64,000 nt of DNA from contig NZ_CP045295.1 in the NCBI RefSeq assembly GCF_009363095.1, positions 6,291,001 to 6,355,000 on the forward strand, in the 5' to 3' direction. The position numbers and the translations under genes were made by a program. Below the pieces are notes generated by a model. That model saw nothing but the letters and a program-made list of their open reading frames with translations. It was not told where the DNA came from and did no database searches. This DNA is from Paenibacillus cellulositrophicus. Lineage in GTDB: Bacteria; Bacillota; Bacilli; Paenibacillales; Paenibacillaceae. The first letter of the stretch is position 1. Each line of letters starts with the position of its first letter. Of the stretch, positions 34,115-41,689 are shown one piece after another.

Positions 34115-34942
34115 ATGTTGACGATTCATGCTTCCAGACAGGACACCATTACACTTGATAATAAAGAATTCTTTTTTCTTGCCGGGATTCTCGGTTCGGA
34201 CCGGCTTCTCGGCGTGGAAGACCCATTTCAAGGATATCTGGCCGAAGAGATCTCGGAAGAATGGGATATCGTGAAAGCCTCTTTGCTGGAAAAGGGTTAC
34301 CTCATTGAGGAAGAGAACGGCATAGAATTGTCTATGCCGCCCAAAATCTTTTCCAGAGTGGCGATTGCCGGCTTGGCGCAGCGGTCCTGCTGGCTTAAAT
34401 ATGTTCAAAACGACGAAACGTTCGAAGGCTATCTTCATGTGACCAACGAACGTGTCGTTCAAGTATGCAAATCCGCAGAGGACTGCCAGTACAAACTGGA
34501 TGAGCTCGGGACCGTCGAGGAGGCCTGCCGCACGCTGGTGGAGGAAATGGACTTGAAAAACTTCGCGCCGATGGAGGCGCCGGCTTTGCTTCTCTCTAAA
34601 AAGAAGTTTGCCCATCTCTTCAGCCATACCTCGGAAATTCCGTTCGAAGAGCTCGGCGACCAGCTGGTAAAGGCAACAAACGATGTGGAAGGTTCTATCG
34701 CGCTTGCCAAATGCATGAAATACCGCACGGGTGAAGGTGAGCTGCAATTGTCGACTTGGACCGGCAGCGGCTGGGAGTCGCAAAATGCGGCGTTTATGGT
34801 CAATGACACGATGAACTGGCTCGTACGTATGAGCATCAAAGGGGATCAGGACTGGCTGACGGCCATTCCGGCGAGCAGGGAGCAATTTGAGGAAATGCTG
34901 CTTCAGTGGCTGAAGCAGCCTGCAGAATTAAATGGAAGGTGA
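34115..34942 (+). CDS. Unrecognised soluble protein of the type VII locus
   Basis: A 275-residue acidic protein with no signal or membrane segment. The start ATG 34115 follows GAGGGGAGGTGG, 17 bases after the essC stop. It contains LDNKEFFFLAGILGSDRLLG, a region IELSMPPKIFSRVAIAG, and a C-terminal part FMVNDTMNWLVRMSIKG. In position and size it resembles cytosolic EspG-type chaperones of mycobacterial ESX systems, which hold WXG-type substrates before export, but I cannot show sequence similarity. It sits directly before the WXG-like protein (7-base gap), which fits a substrate-handling role. Confidence 0.6.
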   Translation: MLTIHASRQDTITLDNKEFFFLAGILGSDRLLGVEDPFQGYLAEEISEEWDIVKASLLEKGYLIEEENGIELSMPPKIFSRVAIAGLAQRSCWLKYVQNDETFEGYLHVTNERVVQVCKSAEDCQYKLDELGTVEEACRTLVEEMDLKNFAPMEAPALLLSKKKFAHLFSHTSEIPFEELGDQLVKATNDVEGSIALAKCMKYRTGEGELQLSTWTGSGWESQNAAFMVNDTMNWLVRMSIKGDQDWLTAIPASREQFEEMLLQWLKQPAELNGR

Positions 34943-34948
34943 GAGTCC

Positions 34949-36004
34949 GTGCGTATTTCTGTTGAACCGGAGTCACTCCGGTCTTTAAGCCGTCAGTTAG
35001 ATAGAGGCAGTGAACAAATTCGGGAAATGACGCTCGCCTTGAATCAGGCGCTTGGGAACTTTAGGGGAGAAGCGGCTTTCCCGCAATCCGTAATGGACGA
35101 ATGGCAGTCCGCACACCGGCAGGGGGAACAGATCTATGCCATGCTGAAGGATATCGGCAAATGGATCGAATCCAAGGCATCCGAATTTCAAACCGCAGAC
35201 GAGCAGCATCATTCCATTCTGAACGACACCTTGATGTACTCAAGCCCCGCACTCATGTTCCAGTCGGCGGCCGTCTCCGGGAGAGAACCGATTCTGCCTG
35301 GATATGGGCTGACAGACGGGACGGTCTCCAATCCGTTATCCGCTGTTCAGGCCGTCCATGCCGAAGCGGGGGGCAGTTACTCGGGTTGGAACAGCCACGG
35401 GACGGCTGCCGCCGGAGCGGCGGCTGGGTTAGTGACTTTGATGGCTGGAGCTGTACTTCCTGCTGCTAAAGACGCACGCTTGGGTATAAACAAAAACGAG
35501 CATGCCGGAAGTGCCAAGTTTTTGCTGGAGCGGGCCGCTAACAATCCTACAGCCTGGAGGTTCATCGACCCTAAGGCAGCGGGCAAAATCCGAACCCTGG
35601 GACAAGGACCGGGCGGACATTCGGGAAATGAAGGCCCTCCGGGAACCGGAACAAAGCGTGAGCAGCAGCAGGAGAGCGGGGAAGAGGATAGGGCTCCCGG
35701 CCATCTCATGATCAATAACGGTATAGGTCTGGGTGCGATAGCTGGAAGTACGGCCATCGGGGCTGCGGTCGGATCCGTCGTTCCGGCAGCGGGAACCGCT
35801 GTAGGTGCATTTGTCGGTCTGGCCTCGAGTCTCGTCATTTCGGCTGTAACCGACATCGAAGTCGCCGGTAAAACGCTGAGAACGCATGCCTCAGGCGGGA
35901 TGGACTTGGTGTCCGACTCCGTCAAGGCGGTTACCCATGGAGCGAGCATACTGGCGGACCAGGTGAAGGACAAGCTGAAATCGCTGGGCATGCGTTTTGC
36001 CTGA
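34949..36004 (+). CDS. WXG100-like protein with glycine-zipper C-terminal region (candidate effector)
   Basis: A 351-residue protein. Residues 1-95 form a helical hairpin like WXG100/LXG N-termini (MRISVEPESLRSLSRQL, then WQSAHRQGEQIY, WIESKASEF). An Ala/Gly-rich hydrophobic stretch follows at about 151-172, then a charged linker with KREQQQESGEEDR. A long glycine-zipper region at about 255-300 (GIGLGAIAGSTAIGAAVGSV, AVGAFVGLASSLVISAV) precedes an amphipathic end. Glycine zippers occur in pore-forming and membrane-inserting toxins, so this may be a secreted effector; it could also be a structural secreted component. The start is GTG 34949 after AAGGTGAG. Confidence 0.6.
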   Translation: MRISVEPESLRSLSRQLDRGSEQIREMTLALNQALGNFRGEAAFPQSVMDEWQSAHRQGEQIYAMLKDIGKWIESKASEFQTADEQHHSILNDTLMYSSPALMFQSAAVSGREPILPGYGLTDGTVSNPLSAVQAVHAEAGGSYSGWNSHGTAAAGAAAGLVTLMAGAVLPAAKDARLGINKNEHAGSAKFLLERAANNPTAWRFIDPKAAGKIRTLGQGPGGHSGNEGPPGTGTKREQQQESGEEDRAPGHLMINNGIGLGAIAGSTAIGAAVGSVVPAAGTAVGAFVGLASSLVISAVTDIEVAGKTLRTHASGGMDLVSDSVKAVTHGASILADQVKDKLKSLGMRFA

Positions 36005-36131
36005 AACCGGACCCAGCAGTAGACGTGAAGTACCCTGTTATTTCTATCTGCATCTGATTCTATCACCGGATCGTGATGACCGGCTGCTTACCCATGAAGA
36101 ATACATACTTAAATGAGAGGACGGACAAGCG

Positions 36132-36416
36132 ATGGATAATGGGACTCCTTCACAAGCTTTGCTTCCGCTCGGATCTGTGGTTCTTCTGAGAGGAGCACAG
36201 AAGAAGCTGATGATTTATGGACGTAAGCAGATTCATCAGGAAAACAATCAGATGTATGATTATTTGGGGGTCGTATACCCGGAAGGATATATTGATCCGA
36301 ATTATACATTTTTGTTTAATCATGAAGATATCGACAGGATTGAATTCAAAGGCTTTTTTAACAGCGAAGAGGAACAGTTTCAAAAAATACTGTCGGAGGT
36401 ATCCGCGACAAGCTAA
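36132..36416 (+). CDS. DUF4176 protein associated with type VII secretion
   Basis: A 94-residue cytoplasmic protein. LPLGSVVLLRGAQKKLMIYG, YDYLGVVYPEGYI and FLFNHEDIDRIEFKGF are the DUF4176 signature: a small beta-rich protein usually encoded in type VII loci next to LXG or WXG proteins. A role as adaptor or chaperone for a secreted partner is likely but not shown here. It follows the WXG-like gene by about 130 bases and precedes the EsxA-like gene. Confidence 0.8.
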   Translation: MDNGTPSQALLPLGSVVLLRGAQKKLMIYGRKQIHQENNQMYDYLGVVYPEGYIDPNYTFLFNHEDIDRIEFKGFFNSEEEQFQKILSEVSATS

Positions 36417-36499
36417 GCCAAATGGCATTTGTGATGTGCAGCCAGAGTTTAAGATACCCGAGGAAAGCATAGGAAACCGATAAAAGGGGAGGGACCATC

Positions 36500-36775
36500 A
36501 TGTCAGGACGTATTTTGATTTCACCGGAACAGGTGGAGGCGGTCGCCAATCAATTTAAGCAGAGCGGAGAGCAGAGCCAGCAGCTCGTAGCGAGCTTGTC
36601 CCAAGCGATCCAGGGGATGGAGGGGCAATGGGAAGGCCTGACGAAGCAGCGGTTTTTCCAGGAGTTTCAAGAAGCCGGCAGACAGATGCAGTCATTTGTC
36701 CAGATTCTGAACAGCATCAGCCATGAGCTTGGGGCCATTGCCCAGAAATTCCGCTCTATCGATGAAACGAGATAA
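36500..36775 (+). CDS. esxA: EsxA/YukE-like WXG100 secreted protein
   Basis: A 91-residue protein, the usual WXG100 length. The WxG turn is in QWEGLTKQRF at about residues 45-54, between two amphipathic helices (ISPEQVEAVANQFKQSGEQS and FQEFQEAGRQMQSFVQILNS). There is no signal peptide. WXG100 proteins are exported as dimers by EssC, and their C-terminus docks on it. GGGGAGGG precedes the ATG. A terminator-like hairpin follows the gene, which would make this the most abundant product of the operon. Confidence 0.93.
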   Translation: MSGRILISPEQVEAVANQFKQSGEQSQQLVASLSQAIQGMEGQWEGLTKQRFFQEFQEAGRQMQSFVQILNSISHELGAIAQKFRSIDETR

Positions 36776-36831
36776 TTTTAGCCATTCAAGTTACGGTTCG
36801 TTTACAGTAGAATAAGATCGTAGGAATCATC

Positions 36832-36860
36832 AACCGGGTGTATTTACTCCCGGTTTTCTT
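36832..36860 (+). terminator. Partial terminator between esxA and the kinase-like gene
   Basis: AACCGGG and CCCGGTT around a 10-nt loop, then TTCTT. The T-run is short, so read-through into the next gene is expected. Confidence 0.6.
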
Positions 36861-36895
36861 GCAGTCCATAAAGTTTAAGTGAAAGGGGGGTGTCC

Positions 36896-39037
36896 ATGTC
36901 TTTTCAACCGAATGCGGGAGATGAGATGGTTATTAACGGGGTGCTGTACCGCGTTGGCCAGCATCCTGCCGCTCCCGGGTTAGCTTATGCGCAGGCAGGA
37001 AGGCAGGGAATCGTCTACCAGCTGATTCCTGCCAGCGGGCAGCTTCATGAAGCCAAAGCATTAAAAGTGTTTTTTCCGAAGTATCGTATTCCTGCGATGG
37101 TGTACCAGTCCGAAATGATGGAAATGTACAGTGAAAGTCCGGGTTTGCAGGTCTGCAGACGAGACGTGCTCACTCCCGAAAGAAACGAAAGCCTGATTGC
37201 CGAGCATCCGGACCTGCTGTATGCGGTGCTCATGCCCTGGATATACGGGCATACCTGGTTCGATATTATGACCGACCAGCGCCGGCTGCTTCGCGGGGAG
37301 AGCCTCGCGCTCGCCAAAGGGCTGGCGGCCATCGGATCGGGGATGGAGCAGCGCGGTTTGGCGCACTGCGATTTGTCGGCACCCAATGTCATGCTTCCGT
37401 TTTTTTCTGAAGTGGAATTGCCGGAACCGCGAAGCGTGGTCGAACTGGTGGACATTGAGCAGATGTACAGCCCGAAGCTGGACAGGCCTGATGTGCTGCT
37501 GGCGGGTTCACCGGGGTATGCCGCGCACCGGACGGTGCAAAGCGGGTTGTGGAGCGGTTATGCCGACCGGTTCGCCGGTGCGGTCATCATTGCGGAAATG
37601 CTGGGTTGGTGCGATCCCCAAGTCGTGGAGAAGGCCTGGGGGGAAAGTTATTTTGATCAGCCTGAACTGCAAAATCCGTGCGAGCGGTACTTTATTCTGA
37701 AAAATTCCCTGGAACGGAACTGGGGAGCGAAGACGGCGGAGCTGTTTGCGCGGGCCTGGGAAAGCCAGGATTTGAGCAGCTGCCCGACGTTCGGCGAGTG
37801 GCTGGTGCTGCTGTCGACGATGACGGAGAACAGCGAAAACGCGGATGAAAGCGTTACGGAGAAACAGGATGCGGTTCAGCCGGCGGAGTCTCCGGAGCCG
37901 TTGGTTTCCGCTTCCTCCCCAGCTTTGCGTCCGCCGGCGGTGCCCACTGCCAGAAGTTTCGTGGCAGCGGCCGCTGAGCGGGCGGCTGCCCTGACGAAGG
38001 GGGGAGAAGCCGCGTCCGGTGATCAGGATGTCGTCAACAGGCTGTTTCACCAGGCCAGAGAGCTCGAATCGAGTGGAAATCTGAGCGGTGCTCTGGAGGT
38101 GTACAAGTCCGCCCACCATTTTGTCAGCGAAGGCTCGCCGATGGAGATCGAGCTGGAAGCTGCGATTCGCGGACTGGAATCCGAGCTGAATTCGCCAGGT
38201 CCCGATCGGAAACAGGCCAAGGTCCCTTTTTACCAGTCGCGTAAATGGCTGACTTCGGCGGTGGTTGTCATCCTGCTTCTCGCCGGGACGGCGTTTGCCG
38301 TCAACCAAATCGTTGCCGACCATTCGCCAGGGAAGCACATGGAGGCGGGAGCCGGCACGAAGCCAGGCGGCGAGAAAGCTCCTGCGGTCCCGGATACAGC
38401 GCAAACGGATCAAAAGCAGGAGGAAGCGGACCGGCAGGCCGAGCTGCAGAAGCAGGAAGCTGCGCGGAAAGAGGAAGAAGCCCGGAAACAGGAAGAAGCT
38501 CGTAAACAGGCGGAAGCACAGCGCCTGCAGGCCGAGGCCGAGCAGAAAAAGCTTGAGGAGGCGCGCAAAGCCGAAGAGCGCAAGAAACTGCAGGATCAAT
38601 ACGCAGTCCAAGCGAAATATGACGCCTATTTGCAGCAGCAGAAGGAAAAAGCAAAGAAAAAGGCTGCCGAGCGGAAAAAGCTGCAAGAAATGTACCAGAA
38701 GCAGGCGCAGTACGAAGCTTATCTTGCTTATCAACAGCAGAAGGAAGCGAAGGCGAGGGCGGAAGCGGAAGCGGCCCGTAAAGCAGCCGAGGCGAAGGCG
38801 CAGCAGCTTAAGCAGAAGCGCTCCGGCCAGGTCGTCCAGCTGATCGCTTACTACAATCAGGCCTTTAACGCCCAGCGGGGCGGCAACATTGAACGGGCGC
38901 GCTCCTATGCCAAGGATTTCGCCCGCCTGTATGAGCAGGATGCGGCGTATTTCAAGTCCGTCGGCAAGGTGGGAACGCGGGCGTCGGCCATCTACAAATT
39001 CCTGTCCAACGGCGCTTACTCGCTGCCTGACGTTTAG
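36896..39037 (+). CDS. Membrane protein with kinase-like domain and long extracellular coiled coil
   Basis: A 713-residue protein. Residues 1-300 have a protein-kinase-like pattern: EAKALKVFF (candidate ATP-binding Lys), HCDLSAPNVML near 157 (catalytic-loop HxDLxxxN) and LVDIEQMY at the DFG position. A TPR-like pair of helices lies near 380-435, then one membrane helix at about 451-472. The outside part is a charged coiled coil (about 500-650) with two copies of a unit ERKKLQ-x2-Y-x2-QA-x-YxAYL, then a helical end. A kinase fold, one membrane helix and an external helical domain is also the plan of YukC/EssB, which this gene may replace; here the catalytic residues look intact. ATG 36896 follows GAAAGGGGGG. 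Confidence 0.75.
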   Translation: MSFQPNAGDEMVINGVLYRVGQHPAAPGLAYAQAGRQGIVYQLIPASGQLHEAKALKVFFPKYRIPAMVYQSEMMEMYSESPGLQVCRRDVLTPERNESLIAEHPDLLYAVLMPWIYGHTWFDIMTDQRRLLRGESLALAKGLAAIGSGMEQRGLAHCDLSAPNVMLPFFSEVELPEPRSVVELVDIEQMYSPKLDRPDVLLAGSPGYAAHRTVQSGLWSGYADRFAGAVIIAEMLGWCDPQVVEKAWGESYFDQPELQNPCERYFILKNSLERNWGAKTAELFARAWESQDLSSCPTFGEWLVLLSTMTENSENADESVTEKQDAVQPAESPEPLVSASSPALRPPAVPTARSFVAAAAERAAALTKGGEAASGDQDVVNRLFHQARELESSGNLSGALEVYKSAHHFVSEGSPMEIELEAAIRGLESELNSPGPDRKQAKVPFYQSRKWLTSAVVVILLLAGTAFAVNQIVADHSPGKHMEAGAGTKPGGEKAPAVPDTAQTDQKQEEADRQAELQKQEAARKEEEARKQEEARKQAEAQRLQAEAEQKKLEEARKAEERKKLQDQYAVQAKYDAYLQQQKEKAKKKAAERKKLQEMYQKQAQYEAYLAYQQQKEAKARAEAEAARKAAEAKAQQLKQKRSGQVVQLIAYYNQAFNAQRGGNIERARSYAKDFARLYEQDAAYFKSVGKVGTRASAIYKFLSNGAYSLPDV

Positions 39038-39082
39038 ACATAGAAAAGACTAAGGAATTAATCAAAGGGGAGTTGTTTACTG

Positions 39083-39838
39083 ATGAACTATACGATCCAG
39101 GCTTCCCAGCGGACTCCGGCGCTGATCATCTATCTGATCGACATCAGCGCATCCATGAATATGCTCATGGACGGCAAACGGCGCATCGACGTGGTGTACG
39201 AAGCACTGTCGCTTGCGATCCGCCAAATGGTGTACCGATCCACGAAAGGGAACCGGCTGACGCCCAGGTACCGGATTGCCATCCTGGCTTACAGTGACGA
39301 CGTGTACGATCTGCTGAACGGGATCAAAGGGATCGACGAAATTGCAGCGGTCGGTTCCCTGCCGGACTTGACCCCGAAGCGGTTTTCGGATTCAGCAAAA
39401 GCTTTTCAGCAGGCAGAGAAAATATTGCAGGCCGAGCTGCCGCGCATGCAGGACTGCCCGGCTCCCCTCGTCTGCCACATGACGGACGGAGTAACGACCG
39501 GAGAGGATCCCGAGCCGATCGCAAGGCGCATCATGAGCATGAGCGTGCCTGACGGGAACGTACTTGTGGAGAACATCTTCATTTCCGATCACATGCTCGA
39601 TCAGCCGATTGCCCAACCACGCCGCTGGAGAGGCATCCTGCCGGATACTCTCCTTCACGATGAGCATGCGGTAAAGCTGAGAAACATGTCATCTCCGCTT
39701 CCGGAGAGCTATCGGGACATGCTGGTCGAAGCCGATTATCTGCTTGCCCCGGGGGCGCTGATGATGCTTCCGGGAAGTTGTGCGGAGCTGGTATCCATCG
39801 GTTTTCAAATGTCGGCGGCCACGCCGGTAAGAGCTTAG
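39083..39838 (+). CDS. von Willebrand factor A (vWA) domain protein
   Basis: A 251-residue cytoplasmic protein. The MIDAS metal site is DISAS at about residues 20-24, with Thr/Asp residues in MTDGVTTG near residue 133; RIAILAYSDDVYDL is the second conserved strand. It is close in design to TerY-type vWA proteins, which are encoded with a PP2C phosphatase and a protein kinase. That set is present here, with the kinase-like gene upstream and the phosphatase downstream, in one operon with short gaps. It probably scaffolds or reads phosphorylated partners; the partner is unknown. Confidence 0.85.
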   Translation: MNYTIQASQRTPALIIYLIDISASMNMLMDGKRRIDVVYEALSLAIRQMVYRSTKGNRLTPRYRIAILAYSDDVYDLLNGIKGIDEIAAVGSLPDLTPKRFSDSAKAFQQAEKILQAELPRMQDCPAPLVCHMTDGVTTGEDPEPIARRIMSMSVPDGNVLVENIFISDHMLDQPIAQPRRWRGILPDTLLHDEHAVKLRNMSSPLPESYRDMLVEADYLLAPGALMMLPGSCAELVSIGFQMSAATPVRA

Positions 39839-39851
39839 GAGGGATCCGCCT

Positions 39852-40661
39852 GTGAAAATAAATTCGGCAGCAACCGGTGACATGTTTACGTTTATCAGCT
39901 CCCAGGCCCAGGAGCAGCCGCTCGCTTCCCATTCGGGACGGGTACTGTGCAGGTACGCTTACGGACGGGCGATGGAGACGCTGCTTCAGGGAGAGAACGG
40001 ACAGGATTTTGTCGGTGTGCAGACGTACGGTGACGTGTGCAACTTTGTGCTGTGTGACGGCGTCAGTATGAGCTATCAAGGTGATTTTGCCGCCCGTTTT
40101 CTCGGCAACACGCTGCTGGATTGGCTGGACCATACGCGGGACTGGTCTTCGGCCGGATTTACGGATTTCATGACGTCCATCACCGAATCGGCTTCTGCGC
40201 AGCTTCGGCGGTTAGCTCCGCCTGGCGGGGTTCCCTCCTTACTTCGGGAGGTTCTGGAGGACAAGCAGCGTATGGGCAGCCAATCCATGTATATTTGCGG
40301 GCGGATTGAGCTGCCTATAAGCAGAAAGAAGCAGGGGAGACTGTGGATGGCGTGGCAGGGAGACTCGCGGCTGCGCTTTTGGAAGGACGGTCTGGAAGTC
40401 AGCGAGCACTTTGATGACACCTTTCGGACCAATGAGCGGTGGTCCACGCTAACCGGTCCGGTCGGCGGCAAACCGCATGTGTACCAAACCCGGCTGGATT
40501 ACGGCATGCCGATGCGCCTGCAGCTGTATACCGACGGACTCGCCGATCTGGACCCGATCCATCAGGTGCTGCCGGACGAGCTGATCCAGATTTTGCTCGA
40601 TGCGCCCCACACCGATGGGCTTCAGGATGATGCCGCTTTTCTGGAATTGCAGTGGTCGTAA
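39852..40661 (+). CDS. PP2C-like Ser/Thr phosphatase
   Basis: A 269-residue cytoplasmic protein with PP2C features in order: CDGVSMSYQGDFAARFLGN near residue 62 (metal-binding DG), RLWMAWQGDSRLRFWKDG near 165 (the GDS strand), YTDGLADL near 225 (metal-binding DG), and DDAAFLEL at the end (the DN/DD motif). The metal-binding acids are kept, so it should be an active Mn/Mg phosphatase. GTG 39852 follows AGGAGGGATCC. The gap to the vWA gene is 13 bases. It is the last gene of the secretion operon and probably reverses phosphorylation by the membrane kinase-like protein. Confidence 0.82.
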   Translation: MKINSAATGDMFTFISSQAQEQPLASHSGRVLCRYAYGRAMETLLQGENGQDFVGVQTYGDVCNFVLCDGVSMSYQGDFAARFLGNTLLDWLDHTRDWSSAGFTDFMTSITESASAQLRRLAPPGGVPSLLREVLEDKQRMGSQSMYICGRIELPISRKKQGRLWMAWQGDSRLRFWKDGLEVSEHFDDTFRTNERWSTLTGPVGGKPHVYQTRLDYGMPMRLQLYTDGLADLDPIHQVLPDELIQILLDAPHTDGLQDDAAFLELQWS

Positions 40662-40795
40662 TGAACGGCTTGCTGCTGGTTGACCCTTTGCGGGTATAAA
40701 ATTTGTTTGCTGCGCGATGATTAAGCTGACCTCCTTTATGGGTAATCTTGAGACAGATAACTATATTTGATGAGGATGAAAAAGGAGAGATAGCG

Positions 40796-41602
40796 ATGAG
40801 TCAGCAGCAATACAACAGACAGCGATTCGAAGGGAAAACGGCGATTGTTACCGGTGCAGGCTCCGGCATCGGGAAAGCGGCGGCAATCAAACTGGCGCAG
40901 GAAGGCGCTAACGTGGCCTTATTTGATCTGATTAATGAACGGACTTCCAAGACGGAAGCGGAAATCAACGCGATCCGCGAAGGAGCGGCCCGCGCTTTTG
41001 ACGTGGATACTTCCGATGCGGCACGCGTGGAGAAGGCGGTGCTGGAAACCGCCGAGCTGTTCGGCTCCGTGGATGTGGTGTTCGCAAACGCAGGCATCAA
41101 CGGTGTGTTGGCACCGATTGAGGAAATGCAGCTGGAGGACTGGCAGCAGACGCTGAGCGTCAATCTGAACGGTACGTTTTTGACGGTGAAATACGCGATT
41201 CCGCATCTGAAAAAAAATGGCGGAAGCGTCATTATCACCAGCTCGATTAACGGCAACCGCACCTTCTCCAACTTCGGCATGTCGGCTTACAGCACGTCCA
41301 AAGCAGGACAGGTCGCTTTCGCCAAAATGGCGGCGCTGGAGCTGGCCAAGTTCAAAATCCGCGTCAACGTCATTTGCCCCGGCGCGATCTCGACCAACAT
41401 CGATCAAAGCACGGAGAAAACGGAGGAGCTGAAGGAAATCGTCATCCCGGTCAAGTTTCCGGAAGGAAGCCAGCCGCTCGCCGACGGGCCGGGTCAGCCG
41501 GAAGACGTGGCGGATCTGGTGGCCTTCCTGGCTTCAGACGAGTCCAAGCATATTACGGGGGCGCAGATCATTATTGATGGTGCGGAATCCCTGTTGGTTT
41601 AA
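40796..41602 (+). CDS. Short-chain dehydrogenase/reductase
   Basis: A 268-residue classical SDR. The cofactor motif is TGAGSGIGKAAAIKLAQEG near residue 21, NAG at ANAGINGVLAP, and the catalytic Ser/Tyr/Lys in SSINGNRTFSNFGMSAYSTSKAGQ. The end, TGAQIIIDGAESLLV, is typical. An Asp in ALFDLI after the second strand suggests NAD preference. ATG 40796 follows AAAGGAGAG; an in-frame ATG 48 bases earlier lacks a site. The substrate is unknown. It is a single gene after the secretion operon. Confidence 0.9.
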   Translation: MSQQQYNRQRFEGKTAIVTGAGSGIGKAAAIKLAQEGANVALFDLINERTSKTEAEINAIREGAARAFDVDTSDAARVEKAVLETAELFGSVDVVFANAGINGVLAPIEEMQLEDWQQTLSVNLNGTFLTVKYAIPHLKKNGGSVIITSSINGNRTFSNFGMSAYSTSKAGQVAFAKMAALELAKFKIRVNVICPGAISTNIDQSTEKTEELKEIVIPVKFPEGSQPLADGPGQPEDVADLVAFLASDESKHITGAQIIIDGAESLLV

Positions 41603-41620
41603 CAGCTTTTCGATATATAT

Positions 41621-41665
41621 AAAACGGCAGCTCAAGCGGTGAATCCCCTTGAGCTGCCGTTTTTG
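41621..41665. terminator. Bidirectional intrinsic terminator
   Basis: ACGGCAGCTCAAG and CTTGAGCTGCCGT form a 13-base perfect stem with flanking A and T tracts, between the SDR gene and gluQ. Confidence 0.92.
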
Positions 41666-41689
41666 TTGCGGCCGTATCGTGTGAACCCC

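Noticed and set aside
37508..38734. 408-codon minus-strand frame
   Set aside because: Antisense to the kinase-like/coiled-coil gene; its Leu/Phe-rich content is the mirror of Lys/Glu/Gln codons.
29687..40661. Whole locus as a phage-defence island
   Set aside because: Kinase, vWA and phosphatase genes can occur in defence or stress islands, but EssC, YukD and WXG100 proteins identify a secretion locus; no nuclease, methylase or integrase is present.
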